This document shows, piece by piece, positions 8,828 through 16,850 of a DNA stretch of 33,902 bases. The position numbers and the translations under genes are program-made. The notes under the pieces were generated by a model. That model ran no database searches and was not told the origin of the DNA. It was given only the letters and a program-made list of their open reading frames with translations. The DNA comes from an uncultured Gammaproteobacteria bacterium (GTDB taxonomy: Bacteria; Pseudomonadota; Gammaproteobacteria; PS1; Pseudothioglobaceae). Each line of letters starts with the position of its first letter. Positions within the stretch are counted from its first letter, which is position 1. Location: contig CAKMYR010000003.1 of assembly GCA_929200175.1 (NCBI GenBank), forward strand, positions 1 to 33,902, given 5' to 3'.

Positions 8828-8926
8828 TTACAAAACTTGCGATAATAACCTATAAGCTGCTAACGTAGGTCTTTCATTAAATGAATAATTATTATTAACT
8901 CTTAATATTAATTTTTTATTATTCAT
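8828..8926 (-). CDS. Possible small protein, 32 residues, unknown
   Basis: An ATG at 8926 opens 32 codons and ends in TAA at 8828-8830. The peptide begins MNNKKLILRVNN and ends RPTLAAYRLLSQVL; I do not recognise it. AAGGA (plus-strand TCCTT, 8934-8938) lies 7 bases before the ATG and is among the better Shine-Dalgarno matches in the window; most neighbouring genes have none. The ORF starts 3 bases after the stop of the membrane-protein gene at 8930-9406 and ends 31 bases before mnmG, all on one strand. The C-terminal half could be an amphipathic helix. It could also be chance, or the remnant of a longer lost gene. Confidence 0.4.
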   Translation of the reverse strand: MNNKKLILRVNNNYSFNERPTLAAYRLLSQVL

Positions 8927-8929
8927 AAT

Positions 8930-9406
8930 TTATTCCTTGTATTGTTTTAATATATTATGCTGTTTAGTTATTTCTTTAAACTCTATTTTAATGGATTTTA
9001 TATTCATATAGGCTTTTGATACTACTATAAATGATATTATCAGCCAAATAAAAAGAACTATTGCAACAATATAAATTATAACCCCAATATTAAAATTAGA
9101 CGGGCCATAAAAGGGCATAAGTAAATGAATAAAAACTAATACTATAACTATTAAAAACCCTGTTACAGTTAAAGAATCTAAACTAACTATATAATTTTTT
9201 TGATTTTTATGCTTATTAAGAGCTAAATCCCAACGTTCTGCTAGCTTTGATTCATTATCATTAGTCTTATCAAACTCTATTTTTTGTAAAGAGTTTATAA
9301 AATATCTAGTGCTATCTAGATGGCTATTAAAAACATATTGTACAGCTATCATAGAAACACTGGTCAATATTATTAACTGTGTTAAAGCTGCTGTATTATT
9401 GAACAA
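8930..9406 (-). CDS. Predicted membrane protein with three transmembrane helices, unknown
   Basis: Unrecognised. Hydrophobic segments lie at about residues 9-27, 80-100 and 105-131, with a charged soluble loop from 30 to 78 and a basic, helical tail from 132 to 158 (KSIKIEFKEITKQHNILKQYKE). The only canonical start in this frame before the first helix is TTG at 9406; a TAG stop lies 9 bases further upstream. The next ATG (residue 19) would cut the first helix. The TTG has no Shine-Dalgarno, and it lies inside the last codons of the upstream unknown gene (11-base overlap), so it is probably translated by coupling. By proximity it may work with that soluble protein. Base composition is like its neighbours. 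Confidence 0.6.
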   Translation of the reverse strand: MFNNTAALTQLIILTSVSMIAVQYVFNSHLDSTRYFINSLQKIEFDKTNDNESKLAERWDLALNKHKNQKNYIVSLDSLTVTGFLIVIVLVFIHLLMPFYGPSNFNIGVIIYIVAIVLFIWLIISFIVVSKAYMNIKSIKIEFKEITKQHNILKQYKE

Positions 9407-9872
9407 TTTGTGCGTCTATTTTATCAAATAAATCAAGAAGAAAACTACCCATACTTTCATCATTAAAATTAGCAATAGCTTTAGTATCTTTTTTATCAGC
9501 TGAATAACGAAAGGAATTATTTCCAACAATAATAAAATTTGGCAAACCCTCAAAACTTGAAGCTTTTTTTAAAAATCTTTTAGATTGGTGATAAAAATTA
9601 TTATTTTCCTGGTCATCAATCTTTTCTTCAACAATTACTTGAACTGTATTACCATTTTCAACAATTTGTTTAAGTTTGTCGGTTAATTGATTATAAAAGC
9701 TTGCCAATAGTTTATTGGTAATTATTTTTATATCTTCTTTATCTCTTATAGCTTTATCAAATAATTTATTAAAAATCATCAATGCATTTTCTTGACTAGC
9801 GTTATGTATTTCTTGATTTTTTCTACTTTGATAGCAATCATTAACCCATTCATCGTAATCAAAATCACTCAT
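9396..9872 (-). CDS. Soluble protein of unknown function
   Basis: Unrecognised, 158 residues, no signal peptide or membrane segment. The N terminus is acidic and aromatic (MSDFDYDEWVNDCYQSRKNQ). Residues 25-75 look helical, with heptad-like hydrophobic spacing (ALMIFNKLFDKAIRDKEDIK, then ITNKLLASFYNQLTDKLKQI). Residues 76-135 look mixed alpha/beta (TVQVIVEEKI, LPNFIIVGNNSFRYS), and the C terminus is helical (MGSFLLDLFDKIDAQIV). The ATG is well supported by GAGGT 5 bases upstream. Its initiation region is a tandem repeat (see 9868-9894), and a TATAAT lies further upstream. It overlaps the following membrane-protein gene by 11 bases. Two-gene coupling suggests a soluble/membrane pair; nothing points to a specific activity. 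Confidence 0.65.
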   Translation of the reverse strand: MSDFDYDEWVNDCYQSRKNQEIHNASQENALMIFNKLFDKAIRDKEDIKIITNKLLASFYNQLTDKLKQIVENGNTVQVIVEEKIDDQENNNFYHQSKRFLKKASSFEGLPNFIIVGNNSFRYSADKKDTKAIANFNDESMGSFLLDLFDKIDAQIVQ

Positions 9873-9907
9873 AACTTACCTCTAATAACTTACCCAGATA
9901 CATTATA
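9868..9907 (-). promoter_or_regulatory. Duplicated ribosome-binding region and possible -10 box of the unknown gene at 9396-9872
   Basis: Reading the minus strand, GGTAAGTTATTAG (9894-9882) and GGTAAGTTATGAG (9880-9868) are 13-base copies differing at one base, with a period of 14. The downstream copy holds the real ATG, and GAGGT is its Shine-Dalgarno; in the upstream copy the start position reads ATT. A TATAAT (plus-strand ATTATA, 9902-9907) lies just upstream of the pair; I see no good -35. The copies are 14 bases apart, so the upstream site would be out of frame. It could be a recent tandem duplication or a protein or RNA binding site over the ribosome-binding site. Confidence 0.45.
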
Positions 9908-9923
9908 ACAATAAAGCTTTAAA

Positions 9924-10985
9924 TTAATTAATTTTTGCATCTAATTCTCCAGCGGCATATCTTTGACTCATTTTTTCCAAAGAAGATACCTTGATTTTAT
10001 CAGCATTACCGGCACAACCGAATGCTTCAAAACGTGCTTTACAAATCATCATCATGCCTTTTGTAGATTCTTTTAAGAATTTACGCGGATCAAAATTACT
10101 TGGATTATCATGTAAATGTTTACGAACTGCACCGGTAGATGCCATACGAAGATCAGTATCAATATTTACTTTTCTAACACCATTTTTAATACCTTCTTGA
10201 ATTTCACTAACAGGAACACCATAAGTTTGTCCCATATCTCCACCATAATTATTGATAATTTCTAACCAGTCTTGAGGTACACTAGAAGACCCATGCATTA
10301 CTAAATGAGTATCTGGAATACGAGCATGAATTTCTTTAATTCTATCAATTCTTAAAATTTCTCCAGTTGGCTCTTTGGTAAACTTATAAGCACCATGACT
10401 AGTACCAATTGCAATAGCTAAGGCATCAACATTAGTAGCTTTAACAAAATCAGCAGCTTCTTCAACACTTGTTAATAACATATCGATATCTAATTTGCCT
10501 TCTGCGCCATGACCATCTTCTTCTCCCATTTCGCCAGTTTCAAGAGAGCCTAAACAACCTAATTCACCCTCTACTGAAACTCCGCCAGCATGCGCCATTC
10601 TTACTACTTCTTTAGTAACATCAACATTATATTCAAATGAAGCTGGGGTTTTCATATCAGATTTAAGCGAGCCATCCATCATTACAGAAGAAAATCCAGA
10701 TTGAATTGAACGCAAACAAACCGCAGGCTCAGAACCATGATCTTGATGCATAACTATTGGAATATTAGGATACATTTCAATAGCCGCTGAAATTAAGTGA
10801 CGCAAAAATGGCTCACCTGCATAACTTCTAGCTCCAGCTGATCCTTGCATAATAACCGGACTATTAGTTTGTTCAGCAGCTTGCATAATAGAATGTACTT
10901 GTTCCATATTATTAACATTAAATGCAGGCATTCCGTATCCATTTTCTGCTGCATGATCTAATAATTCTCTTAATGAAATTAACAT
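9924..10985 (-). CDS. fba: Fructose-bisphosphate aldolase, class II (CbbA-like)
   Basis: Zn-dependent aldolase that condenses DHAP with GAP to FBP; in Calvin-cycle bacteria the same enzyme type also makes sedoheptulose bisphosphate. Metal and active-site residues are visible: D82 and H83 in VMHQDHGSE, E141 in VEGELGCLGSLETGEMG, H197 in IGTSHGAYK and H231 in VMHGSSSVP. The 353-residue length and internal GEEDGHGAEG insert match the Cbb/type-B subgroup and not E. coli FbaA. The start has the strongest Shine-Dalgarno in the window (AAGGAG). It is the last gene of the leftward cluster tkt-gap-pgk-pyk-fba, 15 bases after pyk. The enzyme probably runs in the synthetic direction, which is inference from context. 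Confidence 0.95.
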   Translation of the reverse strand: MLISLRELLDHAAENGYGMPAFNVNNMEQVHSIMQAAEQTNSPVIMQGSAGARSYAGEPFLRHLISAAIEMYPNIPIVMHQDHGSEPAVCLRSIQSGFSSVMMDGSLKSDMKTPASFEYNVDVTKEVVRMAHAGGVSVEGELGCLGSLETGEMGEEDGHGAEGKLDIDMLLTSVEEAADFVKATNVDALAIAIGTSHGAYKFTKEPTGEILRIDRIKEIHARIPDTHLVMHGSSSVPQDWLEIINNYGGDMGQTYGVPVSEIQEGIKNGVRKVNIDTDLRMASTGAVRKHLHDNPSNFDPRKFLKESTKGMMMICKARFEAFGCAGNADKIKVSSLEKMSQRYAAGELDAKIN

Positions 10986-10990
10986 ATTTT

Positions 10991-10997
10991 TCTCCTT
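10991..10997 (-). promoter_or_regulatory. Strong Shine-Dalgarno of fba
   Basis: The minus strand reads AAGGAGA, 5 bases before the fba ATG at 10985. It stands out because most genes here lack a recognisable ribosome-binding site, and it suggests that fba, distal in its cluster, is translated strongly on its own. Confidence 0.75.
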
Positions 10998-11000
10998 AAA

Positions 11001-12455
11001 TTAATAATTATCTTCACCAACACGAATAATTTTCATTACGTTGGTACCTCCTGGTTTATTTTTATACATACCTTTAGTCAAAACTACTAAGTCCATTTTA
11101 TCTACAACTTTATTTTTTATCAATGTCTTTATCACTTTCTTATTTACTTGATCCCAATCATCATTAGTATAATTTTTTCCCATACTACAAGGATAGACAC
11201 CACGATATAATGTTACTTTATTTAAGGTTTTAATATTATCACTCATGGCATAAATCGGGATATTCGAACTCATTCTTGACATCCACATAGGTGTTTTTCC
11301 TGTATGTGTGAGTGCTGCAACAGCTTTAACCCTTAAATGATTAGCAACATACATTGTACTCATAGAAATAGCTTCATCTATATATTTAAAATCCTCATGC
11401 AATCTATGGTGTGAAATTTTAACAATAGGATCTTTTTCTGCTTCTAAACAAACTTCTGCCATAACTTTAACAGCATTAATCGGAAATTTACCCATTGCTG
11501 TTTCTGCTGATAGCATTACTGTATCAGTACCATCTAATACTGCATTAGCAACATCAAATATCTCAGCACGAGTAGGAGTTGGATTTTCTATCATTGATTC
11601 TAACATTTGAGTTGCTGTTATAACAACTATATCATTTGAGCGAGCTAGTTTGATTAATCTTTTTTGTTGCGCTGGTAGTTGCGCATCACCAATCTCAACA
11701 CCCAAATCTCCTCTAGCTACCATAATTCCTGCTGATTCTTTAATTATATCTTTAATAACCTCTTCTTTTAAAGCTTCTGTTCTTTCAATTTTAGATATAA
11801 TTTCAGCATCACAATTAAACTTTTTTAAAAGTTTTTTGCCATAACGCACATCATCGCCACTAGCTACAAAAGATAAAGCAATATAATCAGGATTTATTTT
11901 TGCAGCAATAGCAATATCTTCTTCATCTTTTTTAGTTAAAGCATTAAGACTTAAGCCGCCTCCGCGCAAATTAATACCTTTTCTACTTGATAAAGTGCCG
12001 CCTTGAATTACTTTACAAATAATTTTTGCTTGATTAATTTTTTCAACTTTAATTACAATTCTGCCGTCATCTAGCAATAACTCTTTACCTATTGAGACTT
12101 CCTGTGGTAATTTTTTATAAGTTATACCAACGGATTCTTGATTACCAGAGTTTTCATCTAAATTAGCATCTAAGGCAAATTTATCGCCAGAATTAAGATA
12201 AATTTTATCATCAATAAAACTTGTAATACGAACCTTAGGTCCTTGTAAATCAAATAAAATTCCTATATAAGTATTATTTTTATTAGCCCAATCTCTAACA
12301 GCTTTTACTCTTTTTATATGATCTTTTCTTACATTGTGAGAGAAGTTAATTCTAACAACATTAACCCCAGCCTTTAAGACATTATCTAATACTTTTGGAT
12401 TATCAGTAGCTGGTCCTAATGTTGCTAATATTTTAGTTCGTCTCAAATTTATCAC
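11001..12455 (-). CDS. pyk: Pyruvate kinase
   Basis: Transfers phosphate from PEP to ADP, yielding pyruvate and ATP. The N terminus RRTKILATLGPATDN, RINFSHNVRKDH, LFDLQGPKVRI, the catalytic-lysine motif IISKIERTEAL and the Mg-binding GIMVARGDLGVEIG are all present, followed by ITATQMLESMIENPTPTRAEIFDVANAVLDGTD. The length is 484 residues, close to E. coli PykA (480). The start is GTG at 12455, and its first four bases (GTGA) include the pgk stop, so translation is coupled to pgk; the TTGGA just upstream is a weak Shine-Dalgarno. A pyruvate kinase inside an fba/pgk/gap/tkt cluster links the Calvin products to the pyruvate pool. Confidence 0.96.
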   Translation of the reverse strand: MINLRRTKILATLGPATDNPKVLDNVLKAGVNVVRINFSHNVRKDHIKRVKAVRDWANKNNTYIGILFDLQGPKVRITSFIDDKIYLNSGDKFALDANLDENSGNQESVGITYKKLPQEVSIGKELLLDDGRIVIKVEKINQAKIICKVIQGGTLSSRKGINLRGGGLSLNALTKKDEEDIAIAAKINPDYIALSFVASGDDVRYGKKLLKKFNCDAEIISKIERTEALKEEVIKDIIKESAGIMVARGDLGVEIGDAQLPAQQKRLIKLARSNDIVVITATQMLESMIENPTPTRAEIFDVANAVLDGTDTVMLSAETAMGKFPINAVKVMAEVCLEAEKDPIVKISHHRLHEDFKYIDEAISMSTMYVANHLRVKAVAALTHTGKTPMWMSRMSSNIPIYAMSDNIKTLNKVTLYRGVYPCSMGKNYTNDDWDQVNKKVIKTLIKNKVVDKMDLVVLTKGMYKNKPGGTNVMKIIRVGEDNY

Positions 12456-13615
12456 TCCAAAGCTCTTTGTTCTAGAATTTTTACAGCTGGTAATTTTTTG
12501 CCTTCTAAAAATTCTAAAAAAGCACCTCCGCCTGTTGATATATAATTAATTTTATTCTCAATATTATATTTATCAACAGCAGCTAAAGTATCACCGCCTC
12601 CAGCTATTGAAAAGGCATCTGACTCAGCAATCGCCTGTGACAAAACTTTAGTGCCATTTTCAAATTGATTAAATTCAAATACTCCAACAGGACCATTCCA
12701 AACTATAGTACCCGCATCTTTCATAATAGCAGCTAATTGCTCTGAAGATTTTGGACCAATATCAAAAATCATATCATCATCACACACATCTTTACAGTCT
12801 TTAATGTTGGCAACACTATTTTCAGAAAACTCTTTACCGCAAACAACATCAGTTGGTACTGGTACATTGCAATCCTTTATTAAATCTTTAACTTCTGGTA
12901 TTAAATCATTTTCAGATAATGATTTACCTATATTAAATCCTTGTGCGGCAATAAAAGTATTAGCTATCCCACCACCTACAACTAATTGATCAACCTTTTT
13001 AGAAAGGTTCGCTAACAAAGTTAGTTTAGTTGAGACTTTTGAGCCTCCAACAATTGCCACCATAGGACGTGATGGGTTTTCCATCACCTTACTTAAATGC
13101 TTAAGTTCATTAGTTAAAAGAGGTCCAGCACAAGCTATTTTGGCATATTTAGCTACTCCATAAGTAGAAGCTTGTGCACGATGCGCGGTACCAAAAGCAT
13201 CCATAGCAAAAACATCACAAATAGCTGCCATTTTTTTAGCCAAATTATCATCATTTGCCTTTTCTCCAACATTAAATCTTACATTTTCACACAGGACAAC
13301 TTCGCCTTTATTAAGCTCAATGCCGTTTAGCCAATTTTTTTCTAAAACTACATTTAAATTTAATAATTTACTTAAATGAGATGCAACTGGATAAAGAGAA
13401 AATTCATCATCTATTTCTCCTTCTTTAGGACGGCCAAGATGTGACATTAACATCACTTTAGCTCCTTTTTTAAGAGCCATTTTGATGGTTGGAATTGATG
13501 CCTTAATGCGTTTATCGCTAGTTACTATGCCATTTTTTATAGGAACATTTAAATCTTGGCGAATTAACACTTTTTTATTATCTAAATCTAAATCTTCTAG
13601 GTTTATTGTTTTCAT
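12452..13615 (-). CDS. pgk: Phosphoglycerate kinase
   Basis: Interconverts 3-phosphoglycerate and 1,3-bisphosphoglycerate with ATP; in an autotroph it performs the first reductive step after Rubisco. Visible motifs are KKVLIRQDLNVPIKNG with DKRIKASIPTI, LMSHLGRPKEG, the hinge region KVSTKLTLLANL and the C-terminal FSIAGGGDTLAAVDKY and YISTGGGAFLEFLEGKKLP. The length is 387 residues, identical to the E. coli enzyme. The stop overlaps the pyk start by 4 bases. Upstream is a 102-base gap to gap, the only sizeable gap in the cluster, which holds an inverted repeat and could carry an internal promoter. Confidence 0.97.
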   Translation of the reverse strand: MKTINLEDLDLDNKKVLIRQDLNVPIKNGIVTSDKRIKASIPTIKMALKKGAKVMLMSHLGRPKEGEIDDEFSLYPVASHLSKLLNLNVVLEKNWLNGIELNKGEVVLCENVRFNVGEKANDDNLAKKMAAICDVFAMDAFGTAHRAQASTYGVAKYAKIACAGPLLTNELKHLSKVMENPSRPMVAIVGGSKVSTKLTLLANLSKKVDQLVVGGGIANTFIAAQGFNIGKSLSENDLIPEVKDLIKDCNVPVPTDVVCGKEFSENSVANIKDCKDVCDDDMIFDIGPKSSEQLAAIMKDAGTIVWNGPVGVFEFNQFENGTKVLSQAIAESDAFSIAGGGDTLAAVDKYNIENKINYISTGGGAFLEFLEGKKLPAVKILEQRALE

Positions 13616-13641
13616 TGTAAAAATATATTAGATTAAACAAA

Positions 13642-13660
13642 TATACAAATTTATTGTATA
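13642..13660 (-). terminator. Short inverted repeat between gap and pgk
   Basis: TATACAA (13642-13648) and TTGTATA (13654-13660) are perfect 7-base arms around ATTTA. Reading leftward it lies 57 bases after the gap stop and is followed by TTTGTTTAAT, so it may be a weak attenuating terminator. Alternatively it is a symmetric operator; the arms include a T-N11-A arrangement of the kind bound by LysR-type regulators such as CbbR, but AT-rich DNA gives such matches easily. Confidence 0.3.
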
Positions 13661-13717
13661 AACCAACAAATATCTCTTTTTTTTAAAATTAGAAATTTAA
13701 AGTAAATTAAACTAATT

Positions 13718-14713
13718 TTAAGCAATATATTCTACTAAACGCAGCATGTTGCAAGTATAGCCATATTCATTATCATACCAAGAAACTAACTTAACAAAAG
13801 TTTCATCTAATGCAATTCCAGCGCCTGAATCAAAAACTGAAGCAGCATTAAAACCACGAAAATCACTTGATACTACCATATCGTCAGTATATTGTAATGT
13901 ACCTGCCATATCTCCTTTAGAAGCATTTTTCATCGCCTGACAAATATCATCATATGAAGCAGGATTTTTAAGCTCGCAAGTAAGATCAACTACTGATACA
14001 TCAACTGATGGAATACGAAATGCCATGCCTGTTAATTTTCCATTTAACTCTGGCAAAACAACACCAACAGCTTTAGCAGCACCAGTAGATGATGGAATAA
14101 TATTTTCAAAAACCGATCTGCCGCCTCTCCAATCTTTAGCGCTAGGACCATCAACAGTTTTTTGAGTAGCTGTTGCTGCATGCACAGTTGTCATAAGTCC
14201 ACGACTAATTCCCCAATTATCATTAACAACTTTAGCTACAGGAGCTAGGCAATTAGTAGTACAAGATGCAGCTGAAATAATTTGTTCTCCATTGTAATTA
14301 CTATGATTAACTCCATAAACAAACATTGGAGTAGAATCCTTAGAAGGTGCTGACTGAATAACTTTTTTAGCACCAGCATCAATATGAGACTGACAAGAGT
14401 CAGTTGTTAGAAAAAAACCTGTGCAATCAATTACTAAATCGGCTCCAACATCATTCCATTTTAAATCAGCAGGATTTTTTTCTGCGCTAAGACGAATTTT
14501 CTTACCATTAATTATAAAATTATTATTTTCTACTTTTATATCACTAGAGAAGCGACCATGGGCTGTGTCATATTTCAACATGTATGCTAAATAATCATTA
14601 CTTAATAAATCATTAATTCCTACTATTTCTAAATTTGGAAAATCTTTTTCAATAGCACGAAAAACCATTCTGCCTATACGTCCAAAACCGTTTATACCTA
14701 TTCTTATTGCCAT
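13718..14713 (-). CDS. gap: Glyceraldehyde-3-phosphate dehydrogenase
   Basis: Interconverts glyceraldehyde-3-phosphate and 1,3-bisphosphoglycerate. The Rossmann motif INGFGRIGRMVFRA is at residues 8-21, the coenzyme-selecting loop reads GINDLLSNDYLAYMLKYD, and the active site is SAASCTTNC with nucleophile C151; H178 in TTVHAATATQK completes the pair. The C terminus SWYDNEYGYTCNMLRLVEYI is canonical. The length of 331 residues matches E. coli GapA. NAD versus NADP preference cannot be settled by eye. GGGAG 7 bases before the ATG is a good Shine-Dalgarno. It follows tkt by 28 bases. Confidence 0.97.
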   Translation of the reverse strand: MAIRIGINGFGRIGRMVFRAIEKDFPNLEIVGINDLLSNDYLAYMLKYDTAHGRFSSDIKVENNNFIINGKKIRLSAEKNPADLKWNDVGADLVIDCTGFFLTTDSCQSHIDAGAKKVIQSAPSKDSTPMFVYGVNHSNYNGEQIISAASCTTNCLAPVAKVVNDNWGISRGLMTTVHAATATQKTVDGPSAKDWRGGRSVFENIIPSSTGAAKAVGVVLPELNGKLTGMAFRIPSVDVSVVDLTCELKNPASYDDICQAMKNASKGDMAGTLQYTDDMVVSSDFRGFNAASVFDSGAGIALDETFVKLVSWYDNEYGYTCNMLRLVEYIA

Positions 14714-14741
14714 TTATCTACTCCCATATTAAAACCAATTT

Positions 14742-16724
14742 TTATGTTATTAATGCTTTAGCTTTAGCTACAACATTTTGTACTGTAAATCCAAACTCTT
14801 TAAATAAATCATCAGCTGGCGCGGATTCTCCAAATGTTGTCATACAAACAACATCACCATCTAACCCAACATATTTATACCAACAATCAGCAACTCCAGC
14901 CTCAATAGCTAAGCGTTTAACTCCAGGTGTTAAAACTGAGTCTTTATATTCCTTGTCTTGACTATCATAAGCTTCACAACAAGGCATTGAAACTACTCGA
15001 ACATTAGCGTTTATAGCTTCAGATGCTTCAATTGCTAATGCAACTTCTGATCCAGTTGCTATAAATATTATATCTGCTTTAACTTCACAATCTCTAATAA
15101 CATAAGCTCCTTTTTCAATATTTTTAACTTGTAATGAGTTTCTTTCTATAGGCTTAAGATTTTGTCTTGAAAATATCAATGCAGTTGGTGCATTAGAGCG
15201 TAACATTGCAATTTTCCAAGATACTGCACTTTCTATAGCATCACAAGGCCTCCAAGATTGAAAATTAGGAATAGCTCTAATTGTAGCCATTTGCTCAACT
15301 GGCTGATGAGTAGGTCCGTCTTCACCTAAACCAATAGAATCATGGGTATATACATAAATTGCACCAATTTTCATAAGTGATGACATTCTTAATGCATTAC
15401 GCATAAATTCCATAAACATAAAAAATGTGGCACCGTATGCCTTAAAACCGCCGTGTAAAACTATACCATTTATCATATGTGCCATTCCAAACTCACGCAC
15501 ACCCCATGAAATATAATTACCATTGGCATTATTAGCATTAACTATTACAGAACCTGACCAATTAGTAAGATTTGATCCTGTTAAATCAGCACTACCACCA
15601 AACATTTCTGGCAATAATGGACCCATCGCCTCGATAGTGTTTTGAGATGCTTTGCGTGATGCTATATTAGGCATATCTGTTTGAGTTTTAGCTATGAATT
15701 TATCCATTTCTAAAACAAAATTATCTGGTAATTTTCCAGCTATTCTACGCTCAAACTCTAATGCTAACTCTGGATACTTATCTTTATAAATAGCGAATTT
15801 ATCATTCCAAGCTTTTTCTTCATTTGCTCCTAATTTTTTGTGATCCCAGCCATTATAAATATCAGCAGGAATTTCAAACGGAGGATTGTTCCAGTTTAAT
15901 TCTTTTCTAGCAGCTGCTATCTCATCTTCACCTAATGGAGCTCCATGGCATTCATGAGTTCCAGCAGCATTTGGAGCACCATAACCAATTATAGTTTTAC
16001 AACAGATTAAACTAGGTTTATCAACAACAGCTTTAGCCTCTATAATAGCTTTGTTAATAGCATTTGAATCATGGCCATCAATATTAATTACATGCCAATT
16101 GTAAGATTTAAAACGATCTATTACACTACGCTCCATCCAGTCATCAATTTTGCCATCAATTGAAATTCCATTATCATCCCAAAAAGCAATTAATTTACCT
16201 AAAGCTAAAGTTCCAGCCATAGCACAAGATTCATGTGATAATCCTTCCATCAAGCAACCATCACCCATAAATACATAAGTATAATGATCTACAATTGCGC
16301 AATCTGATTTATTAAATTGTGCAGCTAAAGTTCTCTCAGCTATTGCCATACCAACAGCATTAGCAATACCTTGCCCTAATGGACCAGTAGTAGTTTCAAT
16401 CCCATCAGCATAACCATATTCTGGATGACCTGCTGTTTTAGAATGTAATTGACGAAAATTTTTAATATCATCTATAGTTAAATCAAAACCAGTTAAATGC
16501 AGTAATGAATATAATAACATTGATCCATGACCATTAGACAAAACAAAACGATCACGATTAGGCCAATTAGGGCTTGTTGGATTATATTTTAAGTGATCAT
16601 TCCAAAGTACTTCTGCAATATCAGCCATGCCCATTGGAGCTCCAGGATGTCCAGATTTAGCCTTTTGTACTGAATCCATACTAAGTACACGAATTGCATT
16701 TGCTAATTCTTTACGAGATGACAT
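14742..16724 (-). CDS. tkt: Transketolase
   Basis: ThDP enzyme transferring two-carbon ketol units, serving both the Calvin cycle and the non-oxidative pentose phosphate pathway. I place the start at ATG 16724, giving MSSRKELANAIRVLSMD, which matches the E. coli N terminus; AGGA lies about 9 bases upstream. The open frame extends 8 codons further to 16748, but that start would fall on the predicted -10 box. The ThDP motif region GDGCLMEGLSHE to WDDNGISIDG, KTIIGYGAPN, DLTGSNLT, and THDSIGLGEDGPTHQPVEQ in the pyrimidine domain are intact. It has 660 residues. It is the promoter-proximal gene of the leftward cluster tkt-gap-pgk-pyk-fba. Confidence 0.96.
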   Translation of the reverse strand: MSSRKELANAIRVLSMDSVQKAKSGHPGAPMGMADIAEVLWNDHLKYNPTSPNWPNRDRFVLSNGHGSMLLYSLLHLTGFDLTIDDIKNFRQLHSKTAGHPEYGYADGIETTTGPLGQGIANAVGMAIAERTLAAQFNKSDCAIVDHYTYVFMGDGCLMEGLSHESCAMAGTLALGKLIAFWDDNGISIDGKIDDWMERSVIDRFKSYNWHVINIDGHDSNAINKAIIEAKAVVDKPSLICCKTIIGYGAPNAAGTHECHGAPLGEDEIAAARKELNWNNPPFEIPADIYNGWDHKKLGANEEKAWNDKFAIYKDKYPELALEFERRIAGKLPDNFVLEMDKFIAKTQTDMPNIASRKASQNTIEAMGPLLPEMFGGSADLTGSNLTNWSGSVIVNANNANGNYISWGVREFGMAHMINGIVLHGGFKAYGATFFMFMEFMRNALRMSSLMKIGAIYVYTHDSIGLGEDGPTHQPVEQMATIRAIPNFQSWRPCDAIESAVSWKIAMLRSNAPTALIFSRQNLKPIERNSLQVKNIEKGAYVIRDCEVKADIIFIATGSEVALAIEASEAINANVRVVSMPCCEAYDSQDKEYKDSVLTPGVKRLAIEAGVADCWYKYVGLDGDVVCMTTFGESAPADDLFKEFGFTVQNVVAKAKALIT

Positions 16725-16748
16725 AATTAAAATTCCTAAAATCTTCAA

Positions 16749-16777
16749 ATTATACGCAAAAACTACAAATTTGTATA
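16749..16777 (-). promoter_or_regulatory. Predicted sigma-70 promoter of the tkt cluster
   Basis: On the minus strand a perfect TATAAT (16749-16754) is preceded by TATACA (16772-16777, 4 of 6 matches to TTGACA) with a 17-base spacer. Transcription would begin near 16742, leaving a short leader of about 18 bases before the ATG at 16724. That supports this start over the in-frame ATG at 16748. Confidence 0.5.
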
Positions 16778-16850
16778 ATCTTAAATTAACAACTAACTAA
16801 TATTTTTTAAAATTTCATATTATTAAGATAGGTAATTAATAAAAATTTCC

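Noticed and set aside
16725..16748. Start of tkt at ATG 16748
   Set aside because: The extra eight residues are not conserved, the codon falls beside the predicted -10 box, and ATG 16724 has a Shine-Dalgarno and matches the E. coli N terminus.
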